In this document: piece after piece, positions 6,626 through 9,855 of the stretch | How the letters are laid out: every line of letters starts with the position of its first letter | How positions within the stretch are numbered: the stretch's first letter is position 1 | Assembly: GCA_021785115.1 (NCBI GenBank) | Contig: JAJYGO010000279.1 | Location: forward strand, 1 to 9,855 | Direction: 5' to 3' | Source: Chloroflexota bacterium | Lineage (GTDB): Bacteria; Chloroflexota; Limnocylindria; Limnocylindrales; CSP1-4 | Length of the DNA: 9,855 nt | The notes under the pieces: generated by a model | The model's database searches: none | What the model was told of the DNA's origin: nothing | The model's input: the letters and a program-made list of their open reading frames with translations, nothing else | Program-made: the position numbers and the translations under genes

Positions 6626-7304
6626 GTCGGACCGGGGCAGTGCTCGCGCCCAGGAACGAGAGCGCGGCGATCGGCCCGGCCGGTGCGCGCAGCCAGTGCC
6701 GCATGTCAACCGCGCCGGTCGGGTACGCCGCGCGGAGCATGGTCCCGTGCGCCCGCACCCGGCTGCGGTTCGCGGCGCTCTCCGCCACGAGCAGCCAGAC
6801 CCCGACCTGTGCCGGCACCCATCCGTGGTCGCGCGCGATCCGCGCGGCCAGGCGGCCCTTGGTGTCGAGCCTGCCCACTGTCTCCTGGACGTCGACGATC
6901 TCCGTCTTGAGCTCGATCACCAGCAGCATGCGGCTTGCGGCGTGCCAGGCCAGCACATCCACGATCCCGCGCTCGCCAAAGATGGAGAAGCTGACCTCCG
7001 GCAGGATCGTCCAGCCGGGCAAGGAGGCGAACATGCGCGCCACCGCCTCGTGCATGGCCGAGTGGCGCGCGCTTACGAGCCGATCGAGGTCCCCACCCCG
7101 CCAGCGCGCGAGCAACTCGAGCCGGACGTCGAGCGCGGCCGCCACCGCGCGCAGCGTGGCCACGGACAGGTGCTCGAAGTGGCCCCGTTCGAGCCGCGAG
7201 ACGGTAGCCGCCGACACGCCCGCCTCGCGCCCAAGGTCCGACTGGCGCCAGGTGTGCCGGATCCGGAGCACCCGGATAGTGCCGCCGATCCGCTGGTCGT
7301 CCAT
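6522..7304 (-). CDS. XRE-family HTH protein with PD-(D/E)XK-like domain
   Basis: A 260-residue protein. Residues 5-65 form an XRE/Cro-type helix-turn-helix (QSDLGREAGVSAATVSRLER, 21-40). Residues 85-185 look like a restriction-endonuclease fold: GIVDVLAW (113-120) supplies an Asp and VIELKTE (129-135) supplies ExK, the D-ExK pattern, with E103 as a possible further acidic residue. It could be a DNA-binding regulator using a dead nuclease fold, or a targeted nuclease. Residues 227-260, rich in Arg and Pro, are encoded inside element copy C, so the native C-terminus was probably near residue 226 before the element arrived. The ATG at 7304 fits the HTH start; no clear ribosome site precedes it. 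A 22-bp direct repeat 23-66 bp upstream may be its operator. Confidence 0.85.
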   Translation of the reverse strand: MDDQRIGGTIRVLRIRHTWRQSDLGREAGVSAATVSRLERGHFEHLSVATLRAVAAALDVRLELLARWRGGDLDRLVSARHSAMHEAVARMFASLPGWTILPEVSFSIFGERGIVDVLAWHAASRMLLVIELKTEIVDVQETVGRLDTKGRLAARIARDHGWVPAQVGVWLLVAESAANRSRVRAHGTMLRAAYPTGAVDMRHWLRAPAGPIAALSFLGASTAPVRRSSRNDHGGTGVPQFAPRKRVRVPKARPVSAAGA

Positions 7305-7326
7305 GGGGCGAGTGTGGACGAGGCCC

Positions 7327-7370
7327 CTTACCCGCGGTTTGGCACCGACTTACCCGCCGATTGGTGTGAC
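7327..7370 (-). promoter_or_regulatory. 22-bp direct repeat upstream of the XRE gene
   Basis: CTTACCCGCGGTTTGG (from 7327) and CTTACCCGCCGATTGG (from 7349) begin two adjacent 22-bp units, two helical turns apart, identical in the first nine bases. They lie 23-66 bp upstream of the XRE start. Two same-face half-sites before an XRE gene suggest autoregulation, by inference. The coding strand reads GGTAAGTC and GGTAAGGG, loosely like the GTAAAGTC motifs before two of the ATPases. Confidence 0.55.
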
Positions 7371-7449
7371 GGGCCGCCGACACCTGCCGGCCGGCCACGG
7401 CCGGGGCCGCCGCGTGGATCGCCAGCCAGGCGAGAGGGTCCCGCATGGC

Positions 7450-7472
7450 GGTGTTTCCGGTATGGAAACGCC
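7450..7472 (-). terminator. Stem-loop past the fic stop codon
   Basis: GGTGTTTCC (7450-7458), a 5-nt loop, and GGAAACGCC (7464-7472) form a 9-bp stem with one G-T pair, 13 bp past the fic stop codon. No T-run follows on the minus strand, so it is not a classic intrinsic terminator. It may stabilise the 3' end of the toxin-antitoxin mRNA or be a protein-binding dyad. Confidence 0.4.
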
Positions 7473-7484
7473 TCGTGGGCGCCT

Positions 7485-8147
7485 TCAGGTCCGGCCGGTC
7501 GCGGCGCGCAGCGCGTCGCCCAGCATCGAGGCGAACATCGCCTCCGTGGCGCGATGGTCTCCGCGCATCGACATCTCGGCCGCCCCGGTGAAGAGCACGT
7601 CGTCGGGTCGCGGTTTGATCCGAACGAAGGGCGGAAGCCCGTAGCGCACGGCGATCCAGTTCGCCCACACCCGCGCAGTTCGTCCACTGCCGTTGCCGAA
7701 TGGGTGGATGCGGATCCATTCGCCATGGGCGTAGGCACACAGGCGCACGACTGCCGCGACGGCCGGAGGAGATGCGCCGACGCTGCCAGGCGGGACCACC
7801 GCGTCCAGCGCGGACACGACGGAGGCGGTCGCTCGCACGAAGGCGTCGAGCGCCGCCGGGACCTCTCGTGCCCGCACGCCGCGGGAGGTTCCAACGGCCA
7901 CCTCGTAGTCGATCAGGCATGGGAACCGCGGATCGCTGTCGCGCACATTGCCGACGTAGTCGGCATGCGGCACCGCGACACGATCGTAGATCCGGCGGTG
8001 CCACTCGAGGGCGATCGCCAGCGACGGCGCCGGCCGCGCACCCGCGTCGGCCTCGACCACAGGCCAGAGGTCCCTGACGTTGGCGATGATCCGGGGCAGG
8101 TCGCTGGGGCGCTCTTCGTTCCAGTCCGGACAGGGTGGCAGGGTCAC
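7485..8147 (-). CDS. Fic-domain protein, likely toxin of a Fic/RHH pair
   Basis: A 220-residue Fic protein. Fic enzymes transfer AMP or other nucleotide moieties to target hydroxyls and in toxin-antitoxin pairs modify host targets. The motif HPFGNGSGRTAR (148-159) matches HxFx(D/E)GN(G/K)RxxR except that the metal-binding acidic residue is Asn152 and the Asn of the anion hole is Ser154. His148 and both Arg are kept. It could be weakly active, changed in specificity, or inactive. The flap and helices around LIDYEVAVGTSRG (78-90) and LCAYAHGEW (136-144) fit the fold. The start is GTG at 8147, with GAGG seven bases before it. The antitoxin gene lies upstream, and a 20-bp repeat array now fills the gap between them. 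No inhibitory (S/T)xxxE(G/N) helix is evident, consistent with a separate antitoxin. Confidence 0.85.
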   Translation of the reverse strand: MTLPPCPDWNEERPSDLPRIIANVRDLWPVVEADAGARPAPSLAIALEWHRRIYDRVAVPHADYVGNVRDSDPRFPCLIDYEVAVGTSRGVRAREVPAALDAFVRATASVVSALDAVVPPGSVGASPPAVAAVVRLCAYAHGEWIRIHPFGNGSGRTARVWANWIAVRYGLPPFVRIKPRPDDVLFTGAAEMSMRGDHRATEAMFASMLGDALRAATGRT

Positions 8148-8292
8148 GCCCCGACCTCGAAGGCGCGCGCGACCTCAGGGGTCAAACCCCGACCCCAGGG
8201 GTCACGCCCCGACCTCAGGGGTCAAACCCCGACCTCAGGGGTCACGCCCCGACCTCAGGGGTCAAACCCCGACCTCAAAGGCGCGCGCGACC
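8141..8292. repeat. 20-bp tandem array at the antitoxin/fic junction, 118-bp expansion
   Basis: GGGGTC-type 20-bp units start at 8178, 8198, 8218, 8238 and 8258, alternating GGGGTCAAACCCCGACC and GGGGTCACGCCCCGACC, a 40-bp higher-order period. The array is bordered by a 24-bp direct repeat, 8151-8174 and 8269-8292 (core GAAGGCGCGCGCGACC or AAAGGCGCGCGCGACC, one difference), offset by 118 bp. On the minus strand the ACG-type units repeat GAGGTCGGGGCGTGACC, the ribosome site and GTG of fic, at 8205 and 8245, both out of frame and ending after seven codons. Each unit contains a short GGGG/CCCC stem. Confidence 0.9.
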
Positions 8293-8600
8293 CCGAAGGG
8301 ATCCTCGTCGACCTGCGTCCGGCGGGCGGCGATCGGCTCCGGGAGCCCCTCGGCATCGGCGAACGCGGCCCACGCCTCCGCGCGCCCCTCGCCGCGATAC
8401 GAGCGCAGCAGCTCGATCGTTCTCGACAGGCTGCTCTCGAGGCCCAGCGCAAGCACCTGGAGTTCGCGCTCGATCATCTCTTCCGCGAGCTGGTTCATCG
8501 ACGTGTGCCGCCGCTCCGCAATGACCCGCAGCAGCTCACGGGTGCGCGCGTTCTCGAAGCGCAGCGGGAAGACGGATCGGGTGGGGTGCTCGGCAGGCAT
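8262..8600 (-). CDS. Ribbon-helix-helix-like antitoxin of the Fic pair
   Basis: A 112-residue protein. Residues 10-48 fit an Arc/CopG-type ribbon-helix-helix: strand SVFPLRFEN, helix RTRELLRVIAER, turn RHTSMNQ, and helix LAEEMIERELQ. The remaining 60 residues, acidic and helical, would be the toxin-neutralising part. It lies directly upstream of fic on the same strand. The family normally binds its own promoter, and three GATGTCA sites lie across the -35 box. The protein now ends VARAFEVGV; the copy of the same junction next to fic would end VARAFEVGA with TGA overlapping the fic GTG, so the present stop sits in the first unit of the expansion. Direct neutralisation of this Fic protein is inferred from order and size only. 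Confidence 0.78.
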   Translation of the reverse strand: MPAEHPTRSVFPLRFENARTRELLRVIAERRHTSMNQLAEEMIERELQVLALGLESSLSRTIELLRSYRGEGRAEAWAAFADAEGLPEPIAARRTQVDEDPFGVARAFEVGV

Positions 8601-8607
8601 GTCGATG

Positions 8608-8635
8608 ATGATAGGTGCACGATGTCAGATGTCAA
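8608..8635 (-). promoter_or_regulatory. Promoter of the antitoxin-fic operon, leaderless
   Basis: On the minus strand a perfect -35 TTGACA (8635-8630) is separated by 16 bp from -10 TATCAT (8613-8608). The antitoxin ATG begins 7 nt after the -10 box, so the transcript likely starts at or beside the ATG and has no leader. This is the clearest promoter in the window. Confidence 0.75.
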
Positions 8636-8647
8636 GAAGTGATGTCA
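8621..8647 (-). promoter_or_regulatory. Three GATGTCA operator half-sites
   Basis: GATGTCA occurs at 8621-8627, 8628-8634 and 8641-8647; the first two are adjacent and cover the spacer and -35 box, and the third extends to the dyad GATGTCATC. Such repeated short sites are typical operators of ribbon-helix-helix antitoxins, so autorepression is likely. Confidence 0.6.
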
Positions 8648-8662
8648 TCGGCGCACCGGCCG
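8648..8662. repeat. 15-bp boundary sequence shared with 5977-5991
   Basis: TCGGCGCACCGGCCG is identical at 8648-8662 and 5977-5991. In both places it begins directly after the operator of a minus-strand gene and marks where the repeat-rich block leading to element D or C starts. Between 8663 and 8720 I see only GC-rich sequence with nothing to assign. Confidence 0.65.
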
Positions 8663-8720
8663 AGAGCACGGCGCCCCCCTCTCGACCGCCGCGCCATCGG
8701 CGGACTCTGCGGACTTTGCG

Positions 8721-8820
8721 GCGTTTGCACCCGCAGCACGCTATCCGGCGCCAGGGGCCGGTTCCCTGCGGCGTTTGCACCCGCAGCACACTATCGGCGC
8801 CGAGGGCCCGTTCCCTGCGT
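8721..8820 (+). repeat. 50-bp direct duplication upstream of element D
   Basis: Units at 8721-8770 and 8771-8820 both read GCGTTTGCACCCGCAGCAC, then CTATC, GGCGCC and TTCCCTGCG. The second runs straight into the left arm of element D. The related 51-bp duplication precedes element C. Confidence 0.88.
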
Positions 8821-9017
8821 AACTACCGCCCGGGGACCGGTATCCACGGATGCGCCGTCTCGCCGCTCGCCGGGGTCCCAGCTGACGGTCCGCGGCGCCA
8901 CGCACCCCGCCACTCACGCACGGGCCCGGGATCGCCGGCGTGACGCGCGCCGCGTGCACCCGCCCGCGAGCCGCAACTTCCTGGATAACGTTCCCGCCAT
9001 GGTCGATACGCAGGAAC
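8811..9017 (+). mobile_element. MITE-like inverted-end element, copy D
   Basis: The left arm (8811-8845) has TTCCCTGCGTAACTACC and CGGGGACCGGTATCC. The right arm (8982-9017), read on the minus strand, has TTCCTGCGTATCGACC and CGGGAACGTTATCC. The interior keeps CCGTCTCGCCGCTCGCCGG (once), CACGCACCCCGCCACTCACG and CCGCAACTTCCTGGATAACG. This is the best copy to use as a reference. The stretch 9018-9098 after it holds nothing I can assign. Confidence 0.72.
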
Positions 9018-9098
9018 CTCACTCGGACGGCGAGCCGCACGCTCAGCCGAAGACGACCGTACTTGACGGTGGCGATTCCGTCGCTACCATCGTTGCTA

Positions 9099-9168
9099 TC
9101 GGCAAGCACCATACCTTGATTGCCGACATGGTGGCAAACAACCTACCTCGATTGCCGACATGACGGCA
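9099..9168 (+). promoter_or_regulatory. Iterons before the second DUF4143-type ATPase
   Basis: TACCTTGATTGCCGACATGG (from 9112) and TACCTCGATTGCCGACATGA (from 9144) are near-identical and spaced 32 bp apart. The first includes a dyad, TTGCC-N8-GGCAA. An inverted half-site (TCGGCAA, 9099-9105) lies before them. The layout matches the 33-bp iterons of the paralogue at 2350, but the sequence differs. No clear -10 box is seen. Confidence 0.65.
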
Positions 9169-9191
9169 GGAACGGGACCGGCTGGCCTCTC

Positions 9192-9855
9192 ATGAACGAC
9201 GCCCAACTCTTTGCCCGACTCTCCGACAAGTGCACCTGGTGGCGCGACCCGGCCGGATGGGAGCGGGGCGACCCAGACCTCAAGGCCGTCCGTGCGGCCT
9301 CGATTACGTACGAGCCAGCACCTCTGGCCGACATTCGACCCAACGGCCTGTACCTGCTGCTCGGCCCCCGGCGCGTCGGTAAGAGCGTCGAGCTCAAGCG
9401 GGCTATCGCGCACGACGTGTCGGTCGCCGCCAACCCGCGCTCCATCCTCTACTTCTCCTGCGACGGTCTTCGGGGCGATGACCTGCGGCGCATGCTTCAC
9501 CTTGGACGGAGCCGCTTCCCCGCCATCACGGGGCCCCGACACTGGTTCATCGACGAAATCACCTCGATCGACGACTGGCACGCGATCATCAAGGACGAGC
9601 GCGACACGACGCCGTTCAGAGATGACTGCGTCGTCCTCACCGGGTCCTCCTCGGCCGGACTCCAGGACGGAGTTGCCAACCTCGCCGGCCGCCACGGCGA
9701 GCCGGCAGGCGCGGGCGAGCGCCTCCTGTTGCCGATGTCATTCCGCTCCTTCTGCGCCGTGACGGGCGCAGACGCCCACGTCCCCGCGATCTCGACGATG
9801 CGGCCGCGAGACGTGTTCAGCGACGCGCCGGCCATCCTCGAGGAGCTCCAGGTGT
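9192..9855 (+). CDS. AAA ATPase, DUF4143-type paralogue, partial (3' end outside window)
   Basis: The first 221 codons of a second DUF4143-type ATPase, open to the window edge. It shares a layout with the gene at 2350: a Trp-Trp motif near the start (CTWWRDPAGW, 14-23), Walker A GPRRVGKS (58-65), Walker B WFIDE (118-122), LTGSSSAGL (149-157) and the SFRSFCAV segment (183-190) in place of TFRDYVAA. Sequence identity is clearly partial, so the two are divergent paralogues, not a recent duplication. The DUF4143 part is expected beyond the edge. ATG at 9192 is chosen because the Trp-Trp motif then falls at residues 16-17 (13-14 in the paralogue) and the iterons lie just upstream; no strong ribosome site is present. 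Confidence 0.87.
   Translation, partial: MNDAQLFARLSDKCTWWRDPAGWERGDPDLKAVRAASITYEPAPLADIRPNGLYLLLGPRRVGKSVELKRAIAHDVSVAANPRSILYFSCDGLRGDDLRRMLHLGRSRFPAITGPRHWFIDEITSIDDWHAIIKDERDTTPFRDDCVVLTGSSSAGLQDGVANLAGRHGEPAGAGERLLLPMSFRSFCAVTGADAHVPAISTMRPRDVFSDAPAILEELQV

Noticed and set aside
8141..8292. Possible CRISPR or replication-origin iterons
   Set aside because: There are no spacers. The array lies inside a toxin-antitoxin operon, repeats the fic start region, and no replication gene is nearby.
6585..8642. A 685-codon plus-strand open frame spanning the XRE, Fic and antitoxin genes
   Set aside because: It is antisense to three recognisable genes, has low-complexity Arg/Pro/His composition and runs through the 20-bp array. 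High GC keeps such frames open.
8999..9163. Short reading frame starting MVDTQEP, with a similar MTDTQEP start at 3997
   Set aside because: Similarity ends at the edge of the repeated element, so it comes from the right arm rather than from a conserved protein.

Overview
The window is very GC-rich bacterial DNA with strong G/C preference at third codon positions. Family content (GAF-EAL protein, ATPases of the DUF4143 and DUF234 types, a Fic/ribbon-helix-helix pair, an XRE-nuclease-like fusion) and likely leaderless promoters would fit Chloroflexota (for example Limnocylindria-like soil or freshwater lineages) or Actinomycetota. I cannot settle which. No rRNA, tRNA, integrase or transposase gene is visible.

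Layout, left to right. (1) 1-550: a non-coding block with a 16-bp tandem repeat, copy A of a repeated MITE-like element, and an 11-12 unit 17/19-bp array. (2) 551-1963 (-): GAF-EAL c-di-GMP phosphodiesterase. (3) 2350-3756 (+): AAA ATPase with a DUF4143-type C-terminus, behind three 33-bp iterons. (4) 3757-4100: element copy B. (5) 5932-4101 (-): two-gene operon of an ATPase_2/DUF234-type protein and a small winged-helix protein. (6) 5933-6625: short tandem arrays and element copy C, which runs into the 3' end of the next gene. (7) 7304-6522 (-): XRE regulator with a PD-(D/E)XK-like domain. (8) 8600-7485 (-): ribbon-helix-helix antitoxin and Fic protein, separated by a 20-bp repeat array. (9) 8648-9191: element copy D and iterons. 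(10) 9192-end (+): a second DUF4143-type ATPase, cut by the window edge.

Most genes belong to families of selfish or defence-like modules: ATPases joined to nuclease-like domains, an HTH-nuclease fusion, and a toxin-antitoxin pair. Several have their own operator-like repeats next to the start codon, consistent with autoregulation.

Three observations stand out. First, four copies (A-D) of an undescribed element of about 210-290 bp with imperfect inverted ends sit between the modules. Second, a 118-bp tandem expansion lies exactly at the antitoxin/fic junction; removing it in silico restores a GTGA stop/start overlap. Third, both DUF4143-type ATPase genes have tandem operator-like repeats at 32-33-bp spacing, but with different sequences.
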